DNA of 64,000 bases from Auriscalpium vulgare. Taxonomy: Eukaryota > Basidiomycota > Agaricomycetes > Russulales > Auriscalpiaceae. Both the position numbers and the translations under genes were made by a program. This document shows, piece by piece, positions 25,466 through 36,135 of this stretch. The first letter of the stretch is position 1, and the number at the start of each line of letters is the position of its first letter. A model generated the notes under the pieces. It saw only the letters and a list, made by a program, of their open reading frames with translations, was not told the origin of the DNA and searched no databases. The stretch is taken from assembly GCA_019915015.1 (NCBI GenBank), contig JAHBBC010000001.1, positions 1,488,001 to 1,552,000 on the forward strand, in the 5' to 3' direction.

Positions 25466-25660
25466 ATGCACGGCCAAAGTCAAGGTAGAGTTTGGTAACT
25501 CGGGACAGTAACCCTGCAACGAAATCGAGGTTAGGGTCTACCTCTCCGTCACTCCTTCCACCATCCAACACACTTGGCGCCCACGCCGGCAACACGTTGG
25601 TGATTCGGAAGCAGCACAACCTATCTGGACAAGTAGAGATCATACGAACCGAAGCCTTGC
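25466..25660. promoter_or_regulatory. Divergent promoter, MBIP-like gene / VPS53
   Basis: 195 bp between two start codons of opposite orientation. A short GC-poor stretch near 25590-25640 is present but no specific element is identified. The role is inferred from orientation only. Confidence 0.45.
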
Positions 25661-28600
25661 ATGTACCGGCAGCCCCGAGACGAGCTTCCGCATGAGCTGA
25701 TTCTGTCTATTCAACGCGTCCTCGATCTTCATCCAGGCCCGGATACAGACCCGCTGGATGACCTCGGGGACGACTTCAACCCTGTAGATGCTATCAACTT
25801 CTACTTCCCAGATGGTACGTCGCCTGCCGGTGATCCTCACGACCTTCCTAACTGACAGCTCGCGTGAATCGCAGAAGCGTCTTTGGGGGAACTAGATGCG
25901 GTTCAGGCCAAGCTAGCTGCTGACGAGCAGAGCGTCCTTGATGAGATAGAGACTCTCCAGGAAGAGCTAAGGTTGCAGCAAGACCCAGGGAAAATGCAAA
26001 TCATCCAGGAGATGATCTCGGTGCGAACTTCATGGCTCGCGTTTTTCTTGTCACACTCAATGCTTTCGCTCTTAGGACCTGCTGGGACAGATGTCGCGGA
26101 TCAGAGAGAAAGCCACAGAGTCAGAGGCAATCGTACGGAATATCACTAAGGACATTCAAGCCCTGGACCTGGCGAAGAAGAACCTCATTCTAAGCATGAC
26201 CACACTCAAGCGATTGCAGATGCTGGGTAGGTCTTGCTCTCAATCAACGGAAAATGTGTCAGCTCACTGTAGATTCAAGTCAATGCTTTATCTCAATTAG
26301 AGGACTATGTTCGGGACCGCAATTACGTGGACATCACCCAAAGCCTGGCTGTGAGTCCCGCGACATTCTTTCTTTAACGACTTTGACACTGTTTACAGGT
26401 CGTCAAACAAATATCAGCGTCTTTCAAACCATACACATCCGTTCCCCGCATATCCGAACTCTGGAGACGAATACAGGAGCTCCAAGGAGAACTGCGTACG
26501 ATGATTGAGGCGGACTTCGATGCATAGTAAGTTTTTCGACTCTCGTGCGGGAGAAGCTCACCGCTTTGCAGTTATTTACAAACACCTAATTCACCCAAAT
26601 CCACAACCATTACAGCTTCATGTGCTGCCGCGGACATTCTTGGGGCAGATGTGCGCGCGGCCCTCATCAACCGATACGTCGCCATTCTACTTGCCGAATA
26701 CCGTCGCATATTCCGTCTCACAGACGAAGCTGGTCATCTCGACAACATCTCACGGCGCTTCGCCTGGTGCCGTCGCGTTCTGAGCACGCACGAAGGCGGG
26801 TTAGGGCGTGCTTTCCTGCAGGACTGGCAGGTTGAATGGTGGTTGGTAGCTGGATTCATCGACGTCACGAGGTACGTGCTTTGCCTATGTGGATGGTTGC
26901 CCGCCAACCAATTGAGTGTCAGAGGGGATATGTCTGCTCTGCTGTCGAAAGCTGGGAAAGATCTGACAGTCACAGTACTGCTGGAGACACTCCAGCAGAC
27001 GAAAGACTTCGAACTCTCCATGGCGAAGAAATTCGGTGTCTCCGTAAGCGCTGTGCTGATGCCGCGCTACTCATTGGCTTACCTGCCTAGTAGCTGCAAG
27101 ACATTCTCAAGGCGACGTCATCTACACCCTCGCAGCCTATCCAGTCCATCAGTGCGGCAATTGAGCCCCACATGGGCGTGTACGTGCAGGCACAGGACAG
27201 GTGGGGATTCTGTCACCTGCCTACCGTCGTTCTGGCCGCGCTCATCACTTCTATTCAGGACAATCGCAGACATGCTCGCTCCCATTCGTGGTCCCAAGCC
27301 TCGTGCATCACTGGATACGAACTACAGTCATGCGCCAACAGAAGGCGACGATGGATCGGCGGAGGCTGTTGTGCTTCCATCGTCGACAGAACTGTTCTAC
27401 CTGTATGGTCAAACGCTAGAAGGTTGCGCTATGCTTTCAACCGGCAAACCGCTCTTCGATCTACTGGAAGTGTTCAAGAAATGGCTGCGAGTATATGCTG
27501 GTGAGTTGGGTCTTGGGACCAGTCAGGCACTGTTTGACACAATCTTTCAGAAGAAGTCTTAGTCGCCAACATGAAACGGTGCGTAGGCATCGACTTCCAT
27601 GATACTCTGCTAACCTCAGCGACACAGCCCTCAGTATCAATCTCGCAGGTCAGCTGACACAAGATACGATATCAAGGAAATCAAGAACGCTTGTTCAATT
27701 ATCAATACAGCTGACTACTGCCAGACAACTGCACAAGAAGTGAGCATGCAACTTTGCGAACTCGGCCTACTGAACCGACGGGATTCCTAAGCTGGAAGAA
27801 AAAGTCCGACAGCGTATTGCTTCCGAGTTTAAGGAACGCGTTTCAGTCCAGACAGAATGCGATCTCTTCATTAGGTAGGCACAGGGTGTCTGTTGCACTA
27901 AGATTATCGACTCATCCCGAACAGTGTCGCGTCCACGTCTATCGTCGTTCTTTTGCGAGAGCTGGAGGCTGCATGTGAACCCGCACTCGCCACTTTGACA
28001 CGCACCACATGGACGACGCATGTGGATGTATCTGGCCAGTCCCCTTACGTGGGTGACCTCGTGCGTGCTCTGGATACCGTCGCAGAGGCTGTGCATCCCC
28101 TCGTCGAGAGCAAGAAGTACCTGCGGAACTTCTTCGATAAGGCAGCGAGGTGGGCAGTCTTCAATCCATGGGGAAGGCGTCACAAGCTAATTACCGCCCT
28201 AGCCTGATCCTAGCCCGTTTCACTCACGCGCTGGTGCGAAGCCACCCTCTAAAGGAGAATGGCGCAGAGCAGGTGCGCAGCATCATCATCGAACGTCACT
28301 GTTTTTGACCAGGGCGCTTAGCTACTCATCGATCTGTCTGTCTTGAAAGGCTGTCTATCGAAGCTGCCGGGCGAGAAATTGACGAGTTCGGGGTAAGCAA
28401 TCAATTCGGCATGTTAGCGGCATGTGCATGGCTGCTGACTTCTGCGAGAGGTATACAAAGAGCATCACGAAGAGCACACAGAGACTGGAGGCTTTATTAA
28501 AAGTCATTGTGACGCCACAGGTCCGCACCTTTCATCCTCCTCTGATACATTTGTTGCTGACACTTCTAATGCAGGACCCTCCCGAAGGCTTCATCCTGAA

Positions 28601-29087
28601 TTACACGCTGCTTATCGGCGACGCCTCTTATTCCAATTTCCAAAAGGCAAGTGGGGGCTGTTGTCATTGCAGCCGACCCTTCTAACTGCGCTCTTCTTCC
28701 CGCGATCAGATCCTCGACCTCAAGGGCACGCAACGGGCCGAGCAGAATGACCTTCTCGACTCGTTCGTAACCATCACGAGCACGAAGCCGGAGCTGGAAC
28801 AGACGTCCTTCCTTTCCTCGCTTGACATGGACCCTCCCACGGCGCCACAGGCAGGCAGCATGACCAGCCCAGGTGGCAGCCGTGTCTCACTACCCAGCAT
28901 GCTGGTTGGCGCCGCAGCATCGGGAGCTGTTGGGGCCGGCGAAGGCATTCTCGCCGCTCTCGGCTCGCCTCCCATCAGCGGCACGCCGTCGGGGTCTGAG
29001 ACTCCACCGCGGGCTGACGCGCCGGCGAAGGTTTTCTCAGACTTCAGGCGATTTGTGAGCTTCGCGGTCAGGAGGGATGCTACTTAG
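25661..29087 (+). CDS. VPS53: VPS53, GARP/EARP tethering complex subunit
   Basis: Eighteen exons join in phase from ATG 25661 to TAG 29085-29087. The N-terminus carries the Vps53 signature: DPLDDLGDDFNPVDAINFYFPDEASL, then a long coiled-coil (VLDEIETLQEELRLQQ; QMSRIREKATESEAIV; DLAKKNLILSMTTLKRLQML). Later blocks fit the family too: YRRIFRLTDEAGHLDNISRRFAW, GKDLTVTVLLETLQQTKDFE, and the C-terminal YTKSITKSTQRLEALLKVI and DPPEGFILNYTLLIGDASYSNFQK. VPS53 works with VPS51/52/54 to tether endosome-derived vesicles at the trans-Golgi. The tail after about residue 800 is Gly/Ser/Pro-rich. The intron starting at 28647 has a GC donor (AAAAG then GCAAGT), a legitimate but rare GC-AG intron, supported by the restored QKILDLKGT reading. 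Confidence 0.94.
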
Positions 29088-29567
29088 TCTGCGAAGTTGA
29101 ATACCGTGCCTCTTCAGACGTAGAGCGGAAGAATCGCGATGTGCATCTACAACAGTATTCTTACTCTCGGCCGCCGTGCCATTGCGGCAATGCCCCAGCT
29201 TCGATCTAACCCCGGTGTGCTACGGCTCTCGCCGTTTGGACTTTGACCGCACCCAAGACCATCGTACCATTCGTCTCGGTCTTTCAACATATCAAGCGTC
29301 ACGACCAGTCTTGCCTTCGTCGAGAAGTGAGTGAAGTGAGTGAAGTAATGTACATTGAAATGCCACAAATGATTGTTGAATGAAGGGGGAGATGATTAAA
29401 CACAAGCCGGCACATACATGCGCATACAGTATACAAGGTATCACGGTACAGCCCAGTAAAAATAAAGCTTGTATGATACACACCACTGTAGACGCCAACG
29501 AGGGACAGGAAGCACAGTGTATCGTGAAAAGTCCACGTAGGTCCATGTCAGTTGTCGGTTTGGAACG
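29088..29567. other. Convergent 3' intergenic region
   Basis: 480 bp between the VPS53 stop and the stop of the next reverse-strand gene. It must hold both 3' untranslated regions and cleavage sites. Short ORFs here have no protein character. A short repeat GTGAGTGAAGTGAGTGAAGT lies near 29326-29347. Nothing else is seen. Confidence 0.6.
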
Positions 29568-32161
29568 TTACGGTGTAGTCGGCCGTCCCAACCCAGGGGC
29601 GTACTTCGGCTCATCTGGCGGTGTCTGGTGGCCATGCGACGCCGCGTTCGACGATGCATTTGCTGAGTTTGAGCCAGGGAATGGAAGCACTGCGTAACCC
29701 CCAAGCAGTTTCTGCATGATGAATGGAGATGCGTAACTGGGTTGGGGCAATGGCGGGTGCGGAGGACGATGAAGGCCCGCGCTGCTCCTCCGACTGCCGG
29801 GTGCGCCCTCCTCTTCTTCGTCAGAGGAGTGCCTGAAGTGTATGTCGGACACGGTCACCGGCACGCTCTCTGTCGGAGATGCCGCGGGCGGGCGCGACGA
29901 CCGATGTGGATGCAGGTGCATGGTATTAGAGGCGAAAGCAGAGGGTTGAGATGGCCCCGCTGACGGAGGGTTCGGGATGGGCTGAGAGCGGTATTGGGTT
30001 TGCACGCGAAGCTCGGGAAGTTCCATTGGCATGAGGGGGTTAGTCGGCGCGTCAGGCGATGGCCCCGGAGAGGCAGGTGGCGAATGTGGGATCCGAGGGA
30101 GCGGGCGGATAGGCGAGGTAGGGCTGTATAGGGATAGGTGACGCGCTGAGCGCGGGGGGGAGTCCCTTTCGGGCGAATGCCGTCGGGACGGAATGCCTAA
30201 CGATGAGTTCCTGTGGTACTGTAGGGCGAACGGAAGGGAGATAGGGCGGGTGGGGGCAAAGCTCATCTCACTAAAACGACGAATGCGGGCGCCCATGGAA
30301 GAGGATGAAGAGGTGGCAATGCTGGGCACCCTGCGCCCATCGCCGAGCGACGACTCGCGCGAGGACGTAGAGATGTCCAGAAAGGAATATGAAGGTTGGC
30401 GGTGAGGAACCTCTGTAGCTACAGGAGTGCTGGAAATGATGTTGAACCGGGGAGGGAGAGGCAGTGAGAGCACCGGCAAAGAGTTCTCTGTGTTCGAGGC
30501 TCGAGCTTCGCTTGGAGTATTCTGGTGGGCAAAAGGATGAGGCCGCCCCTCGCTATTTTGCCGAACGCGCGCTGCGAAGTCGACGTGAAACGGGCTGTGT
30601 TCTCGGACGCCGACGTACACACCATCGGACGTAGAAATGTCCTGCATGAGAGCCCCACGGCTTGTTTCGCGTACATGGTTGTTGTGGGTACGCCCGGCCA
30701 AAGATACTGTGGGACTGCGAGGTAGCTCCTGCACGCTTCCTCGTAAAGAGGTGTGATCTTGCACCGGCAGTTCGAGTGTGAAGCTAAGACTGCCACCGCT
30801 TGGATCCCGCGCTATGGATTTCGATTTGTCCAGTGTCTTTCCTTCCGGATCTTCTGTCCCCGGTGCAATGTCTAGCACGCCTGAGAGATCGCTGCCAGAC
30901 GTCGACGCAAACATACGCCTCCGATGAAGGATGTTCATCCGTCGTCGCCGTCGCCACGTACAGAACAGCAGGATACATAGAACCAGGAAGCCAAGAGAGG
31001 CGGCAACGGCGATGGCAGCGATGGTTCCTCGTGGCATACCGGAGGTCTTGGATGAACCGCTGTAAACGATTAAGTTCTTGATTGCGATGCGCTGGATTGG
31101 GTGACACTTACGGCTCGTCGTAAGGGCCAGAAAGGCTGGTGATGTTAAGGGCGCCGATGGTCAGTTGGCGGTCTTCACGGTTGGTGATGGTCAGGGTGTG
31201 GGGGATGGAACGGTCAAGGCCACCTTGGAAAAACAACGCGGCAGGCTCCTTGAAGGATGACTGTCCGGACAGGATCACAGTGTCGTTATCTAATTGGACG
31301 GAATAATGGCCTGCCGTGATATCACGCAGTCCATTTACCGAAACTGCTGAACCTGACATGTGCACGAGGCAGAGACCGGCGTGAGCTGCCTGCGGTAAAT
31401 TTATGAGAGACCCATCACGCGGGAAGACGCACCAGTGAAGTTGTAGGAAACCCAGTCACCCGCGTTGCTCGACGTATGGAACGTGGTGTCTTCTGGGGAG
31501 ACAGAGAGGACCTCTTGGAAAGACCATTGTCCGACGAAGGCGAGGTTTGTATCTTCTACGATATTGGTTGCGACGGTACAGCTGATAGAGCGGCCGGCGG
31601 GTCAGTCTCCGGGCATGGCGGAGCGCGCCCATCACGAGAAAAGTCCGGATACATACTTGGAAGATTCTGTGGACACAGTTATGACTGCGTTGTCGATCGC
31701 TATCAAAGAAGATGTCGAATTGGTGGGATTGTGAAAGATGAGAGAGAGCGTGTGATTTCTCTGCGCTAGCTGCTCATACGAGGCCAGAAGTGTCGGGTCG
31801 TCGGAAAAGGAGGATATGGAAGAGTTTGTTTGGCCATCAAGGACGAGATCGTACGTGGCGGCGGTGATGTTTCCGAATAGCTGGATGGCAGTGCCTTCGG
31901 TAGAGTGAGCCGGGCGCTGCATGATAGAGGGAGCGCTGAACACTCACCAAACCACTGGATGGAGAACGCCGCCTGGTCGAGGGACGTTATGTGAAGGCTT
32001 GTACCTTCTCCGACCTCGCCGAGGGGGTTCGCAAACCCAGTCTCTGTGAAGTACGGGTTCCAGCCTGCGAGAAGGTCCGGTGCAGCAAGTGTGTCGGGGA
32101 ATGGAAAGAAAGAGAGAACGGGGGAGGTGTCATCAATGAGCAATTGGAAGGTGTCTGCCAT
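29568..32161 (-). CDS. Single-pass membrane protein with paired ectodomain repeats and long cytosolic tail
   Basis: Five exons (32161-31948, 31894-31657, 31581-31433, 31352-31112, 31059-29568) sum to 777 residues with all phases agreeing. The extracellular part holds two similar blocks of about 130 residues, each with W-rich strands followed by a segment like YDLVLDGQ or HYSVQLDND and then HTLSLIFHN or HTLTITNRE, suggesting two duplicated beta-sandwich domains. Many N-x-S/T sites (NNSS-like NSSIS, NHTL, NSTSS, NITS) imply N-glycosylation. One membrane helix (AIAVAASLGFLVLCILLFC) is followed by RRRRR and a 430-residue Ser/Pro-rich tail. This architecture recurs in mushroom genomes but no function is known to me. 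The ATG at 32161 leaves no signal peptide; the frame just upstream is hydrophobic (LVVLVAC), so the true start may lie in an unrecognised 5' exon. Confidence 0.78.
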
Positions 32162-35100
32162 GCATGCTACAAGCACGACCAGCGGGCGACGGGGAGGAGA
32201 AGAGGTAAGAGAGTCCCCGGTGAGAAGGGTAACGTTAATAAGGACCGGAGAAGGTGAGAAAAGGCGCCAGCGACAAAACGAGGCGCGAAGTCGGGTCGGC
32301 AGAGGGGACAAATCACGACAGAATCGATGCGGAAGACATGTCAAACGGGCCAAGAAACGAGCAAGGCGCTCGCGGACACCACCATCAAACAATACTCCGT
32401 TGGGCGTGAGCAACGCGCTGCAGTTCCTGGCCTTCCGGGCGGGAGACACTCAAAATGCAAAATATTCTAATTCAGTAGGACTGCCTCCGCCAATCGCGCT
32501 CAGGCTGCGGTTGCCTCCACCGTCAATTTATTGAAAATACGCCTTTTTACAAGGCGTCGCGATCCCGCGGCGCTAGATGACGGTGCAAGGCCGCTGGAGA
32601 GGCGCTGTCACCTGCGCCACTATCGATAACCCCACTGACCGTGGCTGCCGGGTCCAACAGACCTATAGCAGCTACACTGGTGCACCTGTTCTTCAGAACA
32701 ACTATTTTCTGATGATACCATAAGCTCAAGCTACGCAGACTAGTGCACCTGCATCTTTCGGCGACCGCGCGACTCGTGCACGCACCACCCCTCGTATGCC
32801 GCTCCCATCAAATCTGTTGCCTAGTACCATTTGGTTGGCGCCGCCCCCGTGGACGGCGACCCGGAGGGCTCGATCCCCTGTGAATCTCTGATCCGATCCC
32901 TAAATTGGTGTTTGGGAGGCTGTTGCCGATTGAATTCTGTAAGTATAGCAGCTACGATGACGCTCTTTGTGCCGACCAACGCTCGAGCATAGCTAGTCCT
33001 GATCAAAAGAAATATCTACTGCCCACGAAGCATGTGCTTCGGCTTCTGGCATCCATCGGCAACAAGAGGGATGCGCACTGGATCAGTGCGTGCGTACTAC
33101 ATATAGCACGCACGCACGCATGTCTGCCTGACGATATTCATCAACAGTATTCTGGACTTTCCATCAGCCTTCACCAGGTCCAGCACTGCCCTTCTGCTAC
33201 GGGCGGAGGTAGTGTAGAGTTCAATCGGCAGAAAGAACCTGCCTTGATCGTCGAGGTCACTCCCGCTCGCCTTCAAGTCTCAATACCGTAGGTCCGAAGG
33301 TCGCTCAGATTTCGATGCCAGTGATATTGACCCGGAAACGTTAGTCTCCGTGGCTGACCTTAATACACAGAAGACAGTCGTTCTGTTCTGTCGGAAACGC
33401 ATTTTCCCCCAGCTGCAGGATTCCTCCGCGCCATCGGACATCATGTCTTTCTTCTGCTGGCAGCTCTAATCGATGCCATAGAAGATGCTTTCGTTATTCA
33501 GGAGGACGAGGAGGACTTCCGCTCGTTCGATTGTCGTAAGGTACGCTGCGCCTCTGCGCGATCGAAGTACACAGCAGCAGGAAATACCTCTAATTGAGGT
33601 ACGGACTCCTGTATGCAGATCGGTGGCCGGTCCTCAAGTTCTGTCAACCAAAAAAATGCAGTCAGGGTCCCCGCCTGGACCGAGAGACTTCGATCGCGAT
33701 CCATTTCCAAAAGTATTACTATCAATTTCGGCACGACAGCGGCAATGACAGCATCGAGCTCGCCCTGATACTGCAACGAGGCTGACGAGCGGCACCTCTG
33801 CGCAGTCGCCGGCGGTCGTGTTACAGTAACGGAGCGCGTATACGAAACTGCGCGGGTGTGCATTCAACTCGCATCAATTTCCGAGTCGGCAGCCCCACGG
33901 CACCCATTAGTACTGTACGGCGTACGCACACAATCACAAGCCTGCTCAGTGCTGACTGAAAGGCCTGCATCAAGCACATGCACGTGGTAGCCCCTTTTCG
34001 TGATAGGACTAAGGAATGATATCGCTCCGATGGCCATGCGGCGGCAACCATTAATCGCGACCACGTATAGACGCAATTGAGGCGGCCCTTCAACGAGCTA
34101 CCAGTCGGGATGAACGCGAGCGACCCCCGATGGCACCGCTCGCCTCTGGACATCTAGTACAAATTCCATAACCTGAGTTGCACGCAGTAATCTTGTTAGC
34201 CTTGAGACTGATGTCCCGGATCTCGGCAGCACACTCACAGAGTCTCACAGGCTTAATGGGCATTTCGGGGCGCTCAGCTCTTCTTTTATTCTGGCACACG
34301 CGGGCGCAGATCGGGTTCGTTGGTGCTGTCAAACTCTGATCACCGCGACTTATAGGCGCGCAGCGGTTAAGTTGTGAATTGCTCGGATTAGGGACCCATC
34401 GGCTGAGGTTTGCCTGGTACTACTGTAGAACCTCTTGAATAGCACTATGGTTTGAATGCCAAAGCATACTGGAGTGCGTACCGGTGAAGCTTTCTCGCGA
34501 TGAAGGGCCCGCCCATAGTAACCGTCGTCTCGTCTTCGTCGCCAGAGTGGACTCAGCCCGTGCGAAGCTAATGCGCAGACAAAAAGGCCCCGAAGATCCC
34601 CCCGACAGCACGCCGGTTGCAGGGAGACCCGGACGAGAGGCTGCAGATGACGCACCGTCTTCCTTGAAACCATCCAGGTACCAGACGCACTGCGTCCACA
34701 CTCGCCGTCGTAAAGTGGGTCCCGTTTGGGTGCAGTATGCCTGCGTCTGGGAACTCCAGGACAGGAGATGGTCACCGACTGGATGACGCGCGTGAGATCG
34801 GTGCCTCGCAGGGTGCGGCGGGTGATGACATGGACAACTTGTCAGGCAGCAGCGGTGACAGACGTATCGGGCCGCCGAGCGGGGTGCCATGCATAACGAG
34901 GCTAGAGCGGCGAATGCAAAGATGAAGTAGTCTCCACGGATGCCCAACTGACAACTCACCAACAGAAGATAGTCGTTCTAGAGGTGTCAACACTTGGTGA
35001 TATGTACTCGCAACGCGATGTGCGCAGGATTGCCGTAAGCCGCTCGAGTGTTGTACCGTCTCATGAGCAGTGGCAGATGCCTCAGGGTTGTGATGGCGGC

Positions 35101-36135
35101 GGTGGCGGAAACGCGGCAGTGAGCATAAAGGGCTTCGATGATGCAACATAACGTACGATAGTGTTCACAGTACAGACTCGGGTTGCTGCCAGGTAAAGCA
35201 GAACTGATAGACGTCGATGCAGTAGGGCGAGAAGTTAAGTTCCGCGTTTGTCGGAAAAGTACTTCAAAGTCGTCTTCAAGGACGTGAGACGTCATTCGCG
35301 ATCGAGTGGGCTGGGCGACCAATGCGGCATCAGGGAGTCCCACCGCGATCCAGTGTTCAGTGTGAATAGAAACATACCTCCTGTCGCGAGTCGCCTGTGC
35401 GAGACTGACCGCTCGCGGCGAAGAGGCGCTGTCCTGGATATGCCGGGAGATGTAAATCGCGCGGGCAAGAGGCGTGATGACATGCTCTATTCCAAGCGAT
35501 GACTCGGCCACTGGAAGGTCAGTGGGCCGTTCGCCACAACGCGAACGGCGGTCTCACATATCAGAAAGCTGAAACCTCTCCACATATAGACGGGGAGGGG
35601 AGAGGGGCTTGGACCGTGCATTCATGGATGATGCCCTATACTTTCTCTATGACGAGGATCACCGTGGCCATATTACCTCCTGTGCGGTGCATCGGTCGAT
35701 ATTTAGGCTTGTCAGTGTTCTTCACTATGTGATACCTTCGCCAAAGTCATGTGATTCGACCTCGAGGACGACGGCCTACCCGCGACTTCCGGTGATAGCG
35801 TGTACTTCGTACTTCAGAGGCGGCAGCCTGAGGAAGATCATCTTGGTCTTGCGGCTTATAACGGCTGGGTATAATCGTGACAAGCACTGTCATCAGAAGC
35901 TAGCCATCGGTCGGTCATCGCATACATACGCTGAGCCAGCTCAAGCTGAAGTCTTGTAGATTGAGGCCGGATGTCGCGACCGGGTATTGTTGAGCGGATG
36001 CGCAAATGACTGTCTCGTGAGCGTGAAGCAGGGGTATCAAGTACAAGGATGAGCTATGGATACATCATGCGGGGGAATCAGACATAAGAAAAAAAATACC
36101 GCAAACGCCGCAGCCAAGACAATGACGAGACGAGG
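32162..36135. other. Gene-poor stretch with eroded ORFs
   Basis: Nearly 4 kb without a gene I can support. Many ORFs of 60-180 codons exist, but those above 120 codons start only with non-ATG codons or lack any splice continuation. The forward strand at about 33287-33540 shows a protein-like stretch (listed separately). The reverse strand around 34420-35511 has a long frame with a hydrophobic segment (GDYFIFAFAALASLCMA in one frame) that might be a decayed membrane-protein gene. A GCAC microsatellite is near 33108-33120. The stretch may be a relic of transposons or dead genes. Confidence 0.45.
33287..33540 (+). pseudogene. Possible gene fragment of unknown family
   Basis: Two overlapping forward frames read as plausible protein: one with SDFDASDIDPETLVSVADL and KTVVLFCRKRIFPQLQ (33287-33470, ends in TAA), the other with GFLRAIGHHVFLLLAALIDA and then EDEEDFRSF (about 33405-33540). 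No start codon or clear splice site joins them to flanking sequence, so this looks like a broken remnant. I do not recognise the family. It could also be chance. Confidence 0.2.

Noticed and set aside
34987..35511. 174-codon reverse ORF as a real gene
   Set aside because: No ATG start (begins GTG), no recognisable domain and no in-phase splice continuation; kept only as a mention in the gene-poor stretch.
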